DNA of 23,426 nucleotides, from positions 1 to 23,426 of the forward strand of contig JBBQQG010000017.1 of NCBI GenBank assembly GCA_038216175.1, given 5' to 3'. A program made the translations under genes and the position numbers. Of this stretch, positions 13,785 through 20,905 are shown piece after piece. The notes beneath the pieces are model-generated. The model was given only the letters and a program-made list of their open reading frames with translations, did not search any database and was not told the origin of the DNA. This DNA comes from JBBQQG01 sp038216175. GTDB taxonomy: Bacteria; Patescibacteriota; Saccharimonadia; Saccharimonadales; OMJO01. Every line of letters begins with the position of its first letter. The first letter of the stretch is position 1.

Positions 13785-16592
13785 TCAAATCATTTTTCTT
13801 AGATACTGGCCGGTATATGATTTATTATTACTGGCAACATTTTCCGGGGTACCTTCAGCTAGTATCTGACCGCCGGCTTCTCCTCCTTCAGGTCCCATAT
13901 CAATTATCCAGTCGGCATTTTTAATTACATCTAAATTATGTTCGATGACAATCATACTGTTTCCAGCATCAACTAGAGCGTGTAGTACGTCAAGCAGTTT
14001 GCTTACGTCGTACATATGGAGTCCGGTAGTTGGTTCGTCAAGTATATATAGCGTGCGCCCAGTTGGTCGCCGCGACAACTCTGTTGCCAGCTTAACTCGT
14101 TGGGCTTCGCCGCCTGATAAAGTTGTTGCTGGCTGTCCTAATGAGATATATCCAAGTCCAACGTCGACAAGTGTATTTAGTTTACGAGAAATGCTAGGAA
14201 TATTTTGAAAAAAGTCTAAGGCAGCTTCGCAGTTCATAGCTAGAATATCACTTATAGTTTTGCCTTTATAATGTATTTCAAGTGCTTCTCGGTTATATCT
14301 TTTACCCTTACATTCTTCACAAGTTACATATACATCAGGCAGGAAATGCATTTCAATTTTAATTATTCCATCGCCGGCGCAGTTTTCACATCGTCCGCCT
14401 TTTACGTTAAAACTAAAGCGTCCCGGCCCATAACCGCGTAGTTTTGCTTCAGGAACACCAGCAAATAACTCTCTAATTGGTGTGAAAAGTCCGGTATAGG
14501 TAGCTGGATTAGATCTTGGAGTACGTCCAATTGGAGACTGATCGATGACAATTGCCTTATCGAGCGACTCGATACCCTTTATTTCCTGATGACGTCCCGG
14601 AACGGTGCTGGCTCGCATTAATCGGGCTGATAGTTCTTTTGCTAAAATATCGTTTATTAGACTAGATTTTCCTGATCCCGATACTCCGCTAACAACGACT
14701 AATTCTCCAAGTGGAATGTTAACTGTAATGTCTTTAAGATTATTCTCTTTGGCGCCGACAATTGTTAATTCTTTGCCGTTGCCTTTTCGCCTTTTTTTAG
14801 GAGTTTTGATCTGCTTATCTCCGCGCAAATACTGTCCGGTTATACTTTTAGGTACCTGAGCAACTTCGTTCGGACTCCCTTCAGCTACGACATGGCCGCC
14901 GTGAATACCGGCACCTGGTCCGATATCAAGTAGATAATCTGCCGTCCGGATTGTTTCTTCATCATGCTCGACAACAAGAACTGTATTACCTAAATCTCTT
15001 AGGTGTTTTAGTGTAACTATTAAACGGGCATTATCTCTCTGGTGTAGTCCGATTGATGGCTCGTCGAGTACATATAAAACACCCATTAAACCGGAACCGA
15101 TTTGAGTCGCTAACCTAATTCTTTGAGCTTCGCCGCCTGATAAAGTTACTGCGCTTCTAAGTAGACTCAAATAATTAAGTCCAACATCCTGCATAAATTT
15201 CAGCCTGGCATTAATTTCTTTTAATATTTGCTTACCGATTTGAGTTTCTTTATCGTTTAAATCTAAAGAAGTAAAGAATTTTAATGCGTTATCTATCGAT
15301 AGTTCGCAGATATCCATAATCGATTTACTCTTTACAGTAATAGCCAGTACTTCTGGCTTTAAACGTCTTCCCAGGCAGGCGTGACACGGCTTTTCTCTCA
15401 TGAAGCGTTCAATATCTCGCCGCATGAAATCGCTTTCTGTTTCTTTATGCCGTCTTTCCAAATTAGGTATTACACCTTCGTACGTTGTATCGAAGTTACG
15501 GCCTAGACCTAGTGAAACTTTATATTTTTGAGATCCGGTACCATAAAGCAGCCGTTCTATATCAGCAGATTTTAATTCACTGGTAGGTACCTGCAAACTA
15601 AAATTATAGTAACTTGCGACCGCTTGCATTTTTTTGTTATACCAGGCATCTGAATTAATACGGTTAAACGGTCTGATTGCACCTTCAGCTATAGTTAATC
15701 TTCCATTAGGGATAACTAGTTCCGGATCAACCTCTAAACGAGATCCTAATCCGGTACATACCGGACATGCTCCATGCGGACTATTAAAACTAAATGTTCT
15801 TGGCTCAAGCTCCGGTATCGATACGTCCGGATGATCAATACAAGCATACATTAAGCTGTATTCGGTAATTACACTTGTATCGGCATTCAGTATTCTCAAT
15901 CTACCATCGGCAATATCTAGTGCTTGTTCGATGCTTTGAGTTAGTCTGCCTCGACTATTTTCATTATTGACTAACCTGTCAACGACTATTTCTACTGTAT
16001 GCTTATAATTCTTATCTAGTTCCGGAAATTCGTCTAATGAATAAACTACGCCGTCTACTCGGACGCGTGCAAACCCTGCTCTTTGGTATTGTTCTGGAAT
16101 ATGTTCGAACGCACCTTTTTTATCTATCACAACAGGAGCAAGCACCATAAGTTTAGAATCAACCGGAAGAGCGGTAATTTGATCGACAATAGCTGCAGTG
16201 GTTTGGCGAAATACTGGTTTATTACAAATCGGACAGTGAGGTATGCCAATTCTAGCAAATAACAATCTTAAATAGTCATATATTTCAGTAACAGTTGCGA
16301 CTGTTGAGCGAGGATTTCTACTAGTTGATTTTTGATCGATACTAATCGCCGGACTGAGTCCGTCAATCTGGTCTACATCGGGTTTCTCCATAAGACCCAA
16401 AAATTGTCTGGCATAGGCACTTAATGATTCGACGTAACGGCGCTGTCCTTCAGCGTAGATAGTATCGAAAGCTAGACTTGATTTGCCGGATCCTGACAAA
16501 CCAGTAATAACTACCAATTTATTTCTAGGGATAACTACATCTATATTTTTTAGGTTATGCTCTCGAGCACCTTTAACGACAATTGAATCCAC
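13785..16592 (-). CDS. uvrA: Excinuclease ABC subunit A
   Basis: A 935-residue UvrA, the damage-recognition ATPase of nucleotide excision repair, of normal length. Two ABC modules are seen, with Walker A GLSGSGKSS at 31-39 and GVSGSGKSS in the second half, and signature motifs LSGGEAQRI and LSGGEAQRV. Zinc modules include CPICN near residue 120 and the C-terminal CENCAGDG...CEECKGK site. In the module around 251-280 the usual CxxC pair is C251-x2-H254 (ACIDH), followed by a normal CPVC. The GTG start is set by the conserved MDxIVVxGAREHNLK N-terminus. AGGAG is 13 nt upstream, a long spacing. The small unknown gene follows directly. Confidence 0.97.
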   Translation of the reverse strand: MDSIVVKGAREHNLKNIDVVIPRNKLVVITGLSGSGKSSLAFDTIYAEGQRRYVESLSAYARQFLGLMEKPDVDQIDGLSPAISIDQKSTSRNPRSTVATVTEIYDYLRLLFARIGIPHCPICNKPVFRQTTAAIVDQITALPVDSKLMVLAPVVIDKKGAFEHIPEQYQRAGFARVRVDGVVYSLDEFPELDKNYKHTVEIVVDRLVNNENSRGRLTQSIEQALDIADGRLRILNADTSVITEYSLMYACIDHPDVSIPELEPRTFSFNSPHGACPVCTGLGSRLEVDPELVIPNGRLTIAEGAIRPFNRINSDAWYNKKMQAVASYYNFSLQVPTSELKSADIERLLYGTGSQKYKVSLGLGRNFDTTYEGVIPNLERRHKETESDFMRRDIERFMREKPCHACLGRRLKPEVLAITVKSKSIMDICELSIDNALKFFTSLDLNDKETQIGKQILKEINARLKFMQDVGLNYLSLLRSAVTLSGGEAQRIRLATQIGSGLMGVLYVLDEPSIGLHQRDNARLIVTLKHLRDLGNTVLVVEHDEETIRTADYLLDIGPGAGIHGGHVVAEGSPNEVAQVPKSITGQYLRGDKQIKTPKKRRKGNGKELTIVGAKENNLKDITVNIPLGELVVVSGVSGSGKSSLINDILAKELSARLMRASTVPGRHQEIKGIESLDKAIVIDQSPIGRTPRSNPATYTGLFTPIRELFAGVPEAKLRGYGPGRFSFNVKGGRCENCAGDGIIKIEMHFLPDVYVTCEECKGKRYNREALEIHYKGKTISDILAMNCEAALDFFQNIPSISRKLNTLVDVGLGYISLGQPATTLSGGEAQRVKLATELSRRPTGRTLYILDEPTTGLHMYDVSKLLDVLHALVDAGNSMIVIEHNLDVIKNADWIIDMGPEGGEAGGQILAEGTPENVASNNKSYTGQYLRKMI

Positions 16593-16634
16593 TTTTTACG
16601 CTCTACTCCTACCAAATTAAGTCGTTTGATTATA
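16593..16634 (-). promoter_or_regulatory. uvrA leader: -10 box and SD block shared with the 2H gene
   Basis: On the minus strand, a TATAAT (16629-16634, preceded by AAGG, no good -35) is followed by a leader whose last 24 nt (16593-16616) closely match the 23 nt before the start of the neighbouring 2H-phosphoesterase-like gene (17288-17310). Both read TTTGGT-R-GGAG, a purine-rich stretch, then GTAAAA. I see no LexA-type SOS box. Confidence 0.45.
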
Positions 16635-16654
16635 CCTTAAATTTAGTATATTTT

Positions 16655-17287
16655 CTAGGCTGCTTTTTGATTTGCCGGGTAAGTATCGAGCCCATTTAAT
16701 GTAACAAAACGGCCGATTGGTAGAAAATCATTTAGCTCATTTACCATACCAAGTCGTTCGGTCCGAGAAGTTTTAAGTGCTATCTCGGCTAATGAAACAT
16801 GAAGAGGTGTCCTATTTCGAAATGCTCCCTTTAACCCGAGTTCAGTCATTGCATCGAGAACTGATGCGTACTCTTCTTCGAGATCTGGGCTATCTATTGC
16901 CATGCCAAGGTACCTTTTTTTATAAATATCGACGTCGCCCAGCCGAACATCGATCGGACTTGAATATTCTTCTCTCAAATCTTCCCATACCTGGCTTTTA
17001 CTTATCTTATGACCAAGAACTATACCTCTTTGTAACTGTTTATCTAAGCTTCTACGTGGCATAAGCGTAACATGCATTGATCTTCTAGGAACTACGTTAT
17101 TTGGTATCGTACGGTCGTCAACCATTTTTTGAAAATCATCAATTAACATTCGACCAGCTTCAAATTCCATTTGTCTTCTTATGCCGTAAATTAACGGCGG
17201 TTTTTTGTTAAGAGCGCTAATAAGTTCCCTATTTGCTGGTAAACGCGAACGCTGTGGATGTTCAACTCTATGTGTTTTTCTGCCCAT
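16655..17287 (-). CDS. 2H phosphoesterase-like protein (LigT/CPDase superfamily candidate)
   Basis: A 210-residue soluble protein. Two short His motifs, MHVTL (H72, T74) and LHVSL (H163, S165), lie 91 residues apart, matching the paired H-x-T/S signature of the 2H phosphoesterase superfamily (RNA 2',3'-cyclic phosphodiesterases and relatives). The first 30 residues are very basic (GRKTHRVEHPQRSR), as in an RNA-binding tail. I therefore suggest an RNA-end or cyclic-phosphate phosphodiesterase, by inference from motifs only; the rest of the sequence is not familiar. It has its own promoter with an overlapping palindrome (17318-17346) and an SD-like GGGAG 12 nt before the ATG. uvrA follows on the same strand after 62 nt. 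Confidence 0.6.
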   Translation of the reverse strand: MGRKTHRVEHPQRSRLPANRELISALNKKPPLIYGIRRQMEFEAGRMLIDDFQKMVDDRTIPNNVVPRRSMHVTLMPRRSLDKQLQRGIVLGHKISKSQVWEDLREEYSSPIDVRLGDVDIYKKRYLGMAIDSPDLEEEYASVLDAMTELGLKGAFRNRTPLHVSLAEIALKTSRTERLGMVNELNDFLPIGRFVTLNGLDTYPANQKAA

Positions 17288-17317
17288 TTTTACTCTTTTC
17301 TCCCACCAAAATCGTAA

Positions 17318-17346
17318 AATATAGTTACTTAACTATAGTCTAACAA
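17318..17346 (-). promoter_or_regulatory. Promoter of the 2H gene with an 18-bp palindromic operator candidate
   Basis: On the minus strand, -35 TTGTTA (17341-17346), a 17-nt spacer and -10 TATATT (17318-17323). A perfect 8-bp inverted repeat TATAGTTA-CT-TAACTATA (17320-17337, as read on the plus strand) fills most of the spacer and overlaps the -10, so a dimeric regulator could block the promoter. Confidence 0.6.
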
Positions 17347-17407
17347 TCCGATTAAAAGATGTCTGTTGTATTTTTATGCAAATTTATTATGTTAAAAATA
17401 ATAACTA

Positions 17408-17436
17408 TTGCTAATTAGTGTTATTTAATGTATAAT
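17408..17436 (+). promoter_or_regulatory. Promoter of the small membrane-protein gene
   Basis: -35 TTGCTA (17408-17413), a 17-nt spacer and a consensus -10 TATAAT (17431-17436), with predicted +1 near 17443 and a leader of about 22 nt. The hexamers and spacing are identical to those of the rplY promoter, suggesting strong constitutive expression. Confidence 0.75.
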
Positions 17437-17464
17437 ATGGAAAACCACAACTTTGGGAGTTGCT

Positions 17465-17641
17465 ATGTTAGAGTTTATTGTTCTTGGTAGAATACCAGGA
17501 ACACAGTTTCAAATTAGTTTTCAATTCGTTGTACTAACCTTTGTACTGCTTGCAGTATCTTTTTGTTTAGTAAATTTTAGATTAAATCAAATAAAAAATA
17601 TGATTATAAAAATTAAAATTGGTATTATTAATTTTAATTAG
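17465..17641 (+). CDS. Small membrane protein of unknown function, IPGT motif
   Basis: A 58-residue protein with N-terminal MLEFIVLGRIPGTQFQISF, a membrane helix (about 19-40) and a basic C-terminal tail rich in Lys/Ile. I see no known domain. The start ATG at 17465 is chosen over the upstream in-frame alternative because GGGAG lies 5 nt before it. A consensus promoter stands 29 nt upstream, and the leader holds a perfect hairpin CAACT-TTGGG-AGTTG (17448-17462) that includes part of the SD. The 3' end overlaps the convergent exonuclease gene by 8 bp. Expression signals make it a real gene; function is unknown. Confidence 0.7.
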   Translation: MLEFIVLGRIPGTQFQISFQFVVLTFVLLAVSFCLVNFRLNQIKNMIIKIKIGIINFN

Positions 17642-19052
17642 GCAAAATAGATTGCCCATAGAGTTTTAATTCTTCAAGTAAAAATTTATCGAGTTTAGTT
17701 AGGTAATTATTCTGTAGCAAAGTTTCAATTCGTTGGGAATAGTTTTGAAGTAAACCGCTTGTAAACAATTTCTTATTTAGGTATCTGTCCCAACTCGCTA
17801 TTTCTTCAACTGAAAGGACAGCAGAAAAATTTCTAGCTTTATAAAGCGGGAATATACTATTTAATCGTTCATCACTAAACATTGGTGTATATTTACTTAG
17901 ATCAGTATCACCTAGCTTAACTATTTTTTTCATAATTACTTTATCACTGCTGCTTATAAATTTGTCGTAGAGTTTAGTGTCCGGTTCGAATTCGTCATCA
18001 TCAAACAATTTTAATTTCCGCTTTTGATCTAGAATTTTAACAGCATCTAGAACTAATTTGTTTAAATTAGACGACTTTAGCTTAATATAATTTTGGTTTA
18101 TGTCTATTAAATTCAGTTCTAAGCGTTTGATACTGTCATCATTTAACACGCTCAGTGGTGCAATAGCTGGACATCGATTATACAAAAGAGTTTTTACTGG
18201 CAGTCGGATTCCTGGATCGTCTTTTTTTAATGTCCAGGCCGATACTATATCTGATGGAGTCATGTTTTCAAAATGTTCAGGGCTAGTTCTTAGATCGTAT
18301 AAAAGTACTCCCCGTTCTGGGTGATCAGCTAGTTTGACTACCACAGTCGTCTTCTCCCAATTACTATCATATTTACCCGAGCTGTATACGAAAGGCTCGC
18401 CTTTTTGGACAAGTTCAGCTACATTTTTTTTGTTTCGCATATTCAATAGATAAGTAAATAACTTTGGTTGATTTTCTTTAATTAAGCTTGCAAGTGAAAT
18501 AGTAGCTTGCACGTCAGCAAGCGCGTCATGAGCTCCGGAATGTTCAATTTTATTTATTTTCGTTAGAAGCCCCAATTGATTTGACGGTTTGCCATCAGAA
18601 CTAAATGGCCACTTTATTCCTTCTGGACGAAGCGCGCGGGTCATTCTAACTACGTCAAGTAGATCCCACCTACTTTTAGAATTTTCCCATTGCCAGTCGT
18701 ATGCATCATAATAATTTCGGTACCGTAAAAAACGCATAAACTCATCGTCAAATCGAACGTTATTATATCCGACAAAGATGGTGTCGTCGTCGGATATATC
18801 TTTTTCAAATATTTTTAAAAATTCTGCTTCAGTAATACCATTTTCAAGTGTTTTTTGTGGAGTTATTCCTGTCACTAAAATTGCGTCGGGCTGAGGCAAA
18901 ACGTCTTGACTAAGTTTTATCAGGTAGTTATCTGGTTCGCCTAAAAGTTTTAAATTCATATCGGTTCTTTGGCCTGCAAACTGCATTATCCGATCATTCC
19001 TAGAATTTAATCCGGTCGTTTCTAAATCGTAAAAATAAAAAGTATTTGCCAT
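17634..19052 (-). CDS. sbcB: Exodeoxyribonuclease I (3'-5' ssDNA exonuclease)
   Basis: A 472-residue protein, nearly the length of E. coli ExoI (475). The DEDDh exonuclease core is intact: D9 and E11 (FYFYDLETTGLN), D102 (YNNVRFDDEF), H175 and D180 (AHDALAD), at nearly the E. coli positions. The middle (about 200-350) matches the ExoI SH3-like domain (GVLLYDLRTSPEHFENM, LPVKTLLYNRCPAIAPLSVL), and the helical C-terminal domain follows. It degrades single-stranded DNA 3'-5' in recombination and mismatch repair. It starts 8 nt after the unknown gene at 19061 and is probably translated from the same mRNA. The ATG has only a weak GCGAG upstream. Confidence 0.92.
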   Translation of the reverse strand: MANTFYFYDLETTGLNSRNDRIMQFAGQRTDMNLKLLGEPDNYLIKLSQDVLPQPDAILVTGITPQKTLENGITEAEFLKIFEKDISDDDTIFVGYNNVRFDDEFMRFLRYRNYYDAYDWQWENSKSRWDLLDVVRMTRALRPEGIKWPFSSDGKPSNQLGLLTKINKIEHSGAHDALADVQATISLASLIKENQPKLFTYLLNMRNKKNVAELVQKGEPFVYSSGKYDSNWEKTTVVVKLADHPERGVLLYDLRTSPEHFENMTPSDIVSAWTLKKDDPGIRLPVKTLLYNRCPAIAPLSVLNDDSIKRLELNLIDINQNYIKLKSSNLNKLVLDAVKILDQKRKLKLFDDDEFEPDTKLYDKFISSSDKVIMKKIVKLGDTDLSKYTPMFSDERLNSIFPLYKARNFSAVLSVEEIASWDRYLNKKLFTSGLLQNYSQRIETLLQNNYLTKLDKFLLEELKLYGQSILPN

Positions 19053-19060
19053 AAAACTCG

Positions 19061-19588
19061 CTACATATGAATCGGTACTAAATCAATCAAGTGCCGCAGC
19101 CAATATAGCCTGCGGCCTGTCGTGTCAGCTGAGTCAATAATTTCTTGCATACTGTTAACTACTTCATCGCATACACTAGGTTTTAAATCAGATATTTTGT
19201 CATTGTCGGAATAACTCTTAATATGACCTGACACCAAATTATTTTCATAAGTTTGTTCGCTTCTTGTAAAATACCCAATCGTGCCTTGGGAATTAACTGA
19301 TACCACTTCAGTTTTATCGATCATACCCCATTCATGAAATTCTTTTGAATTAAACTGAACTGTAGTGAAATCGTGAACGTCTTTTTCGCGTTCAATCGTC
19401 CACGAATAGTTACCTTTTTTTTGAAGCAAAGAAAATTTATTATTGCCAATATACCTTTTTCGCCGCCAACCATCGAATTTTGCTCCATTCTCTATCAAAT
19501 GCTGCATTTTTACTGCCGCAAAATATACCGACTGAATTTGATTTGGTGAAGCATTCTCTGGTGAATTTGAGCTTGATTCTTGCATCAT
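19061..19588 (-). CDS. Protein of unknown function between obg and exonuclease I
   Basis: A 175-residue soluble protein that I do not recognise. The first 18 residues are Ser/Asn/Pro-rich and look disordered. Residues 35-130 look beta-rich with many aromatic and charged residues (FDGWRRKRYIGNNKFSLL, YSWTIEREKDVHDFTT), followed by a helical C-terminus (ISDLKPSVCDEVVNSMQEII). No catalytic motif stands out. It sits 17 nt downstream of obg and 8 nt upstream of the exonuclease, on the same strand, so it is probably co-transcribed. Start ATGATG has no SD. Confidence 0.65.
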   Translation of the reverse strand: MMQESSSNSPENASPNQIQSVYFAAVKMQHLIENGAKFDGWRRKRYIGNNKFSLLQKKGNYSWTIEREKDVHDFTTVQFNSKEFHEWGMIDKTEVVSVNSQGTIGYFTRSEQTYENNLVSGHIKSYSDNDKISDLKPSVCDEVVNSMQEIIDSADTTGRRLYWLRHLIDLVPIHM

Positions 19589-19605
19589 GTTAGTTAAGCT
19601 TTAAG

Positions 19606-20865
19606 TTAAAAAGTAATCGATCCGATGTTAGATATCTTAATTTTTTGACCTGGTTCTATACCTTTACGATTAAGTTCACGCATTATTCCCATCTTTTTCA
19701 TTATATCTCTAAGCCTTTGATCGCCGTGAGGATTATCGAAATCAGTTTTAGCAGCAAATCTCTCAATTTTGCGCCCTGTTATTAAGTAAGTCCCATCGTT
19801 TACAGTTAATTTCCAGCTAGGATCATCAGCTAATTTAATAACCGGTATTTCTTCAGGTACTATTTCATTCGCTCTGTTAATCTTTACCAAATCGCTTAAT
19901 TTATATAGCAGCTCTTTAATACCATGCTTATTTTTAGACGATATCGCAGATATGTATGTGTTTTTAGGGACAACAGCCTTGAGACTGGCTAACCGGTCTT
20001 GGATCATTTCCTGATCAAAGCCTTCTACTTTAGTAAGTACTACAATTTGAGGCCTAGAAGTTAAATCTATTTTATAATCTTTTAGTTCATTTTGAATAAC
20101 TTGGTAGGCATTTTTTATATCTTCGTTATAAATATCAATTAAGTGCAGCAGCACTGCAGTTCTCTCAACGTGTCGTAAGAATTCATCACCTAAACCTTTA
20201 CCCTGGCTGGCGCCTTTAATTAATCCCGGTATATCTGCCATGAGCAGACTTTGTTGGCCGTCAATGTCGACAACTCCCAGGTTGGGCGATAAAGTGGTAA
20301 ATGGATAATCTGCAATCTCAGGCCTTGCATTGCTAATACTTGCAAGTAGTGTTGATTTGCCAGCATTTGGCAGACCAATTAAACCTACATCGGCTATCAT
20401 CTTAAGCTCAAGCGTTACTTTTATCTGTTCGCCGGCTTCGCCCTTTTCCGCCACTTTTGGAGCCTGCCTGACTGAAGAAACAAAGTGTGCATTACCAAAA
20501 CCACCTTTGCCACCTCTTGCTATGATTACGCTTTGACCGTCTTTAGTTAAATCAGCTAGGATTTCGCCTTCTTCACTTATAGCGATAGTACCTATCGGTA
20601 CGGCAACTTCCTGATGTTTACCGCTTTTACCATGTTTTCTAACACTAAATCCAGGATTGCCAGACTCTGCTTTTATTAATTTTTGAAAACGAAAACTTGC
20701 TAGAGTATTTTGATTCCTACTGGCGACTAATATTACATCGCCGCCATTACCACCGTCGCCGCCATCAGGACCGCCTTTGTCGATAAATTTTTCGGTACGG
20801 AAACTTACATAACCGTTTCCACCGTCGCCAGCTTTTATTAAAACTTCCGCCTTATCAACAAACAT
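19606..20865 (-). CDS. obg: GTPase Obg/CgtA
   Basis: A 419-residue Obg GTPase, which acts in 50S subunit assembly and stress control. The N-terminal Obg fold (about 1-157) shows the Gly-rich pattern GDGGNGYVSFRTEKFIDKGGPDGGDGG (abbreviable as repeated GG pairs). The G domain has G1 GLPNAGKST (164-172), G2 YPFTT, G3 DIPGLI and G5 ISAIS. The G4 motif is TKVE (278-281), where Obg proteins usually have NKxD. The C-terminal OCT domain (about 345-419) ends in KISNIGSITF. It lies 40 nt after the LysM/CHAP gene, and the unknown gene follows at 17 nt. No SD is clear before the ATG. Confidence 0.95.
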   Translation of the reverse strand: MFVDKAEVLIKAGDGGNGYVSFRTEKFIDKGGPDGGDGGNGGDVILVASRNQNTLASFRFQKLIKAESGNPGFSVRKHGKSGKHQEVAVPIGTIAISEEGEILADLTKDGQSVIIARGGKGGFGNAHFVSSVRQAPKVAEKGEAGEQIKVTLELKMIADVGLIGLPNAGKSTLLASISNARPEIADYPFTTLSPNLGVVDIDGQQSLLMADIPGLIKGASQGKGLGDEFLRHVERTAVLLHLIDIYNEDIKNAYQVIQNELKDYKIDLTSRPQIVVLTKVEGFDQEMIQDRLASLKAVVPKNTYISAISSKNKHGIKELLYKLSDLVKINRANEIVPEEIPVIKLADDPSWKLTVNDGTYLITGRKIERFAAKTDFDNPHGDQRLRDIMKKMGIMRELNRKGIEPGQKIKISNIGSITF

Positions 20866-20905
20866 ATCTGTTATAGCCTATACGTAAAAGTGTTACTGGT
20901 CTAGC

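Noticed and set aside
13739..14208. Plus-strand ORFs opposite the 3' end of uvrA
   Set aside because: They are shadows of the uvrA coding frame; no SD, and the UvrA protein is fully conserved there.
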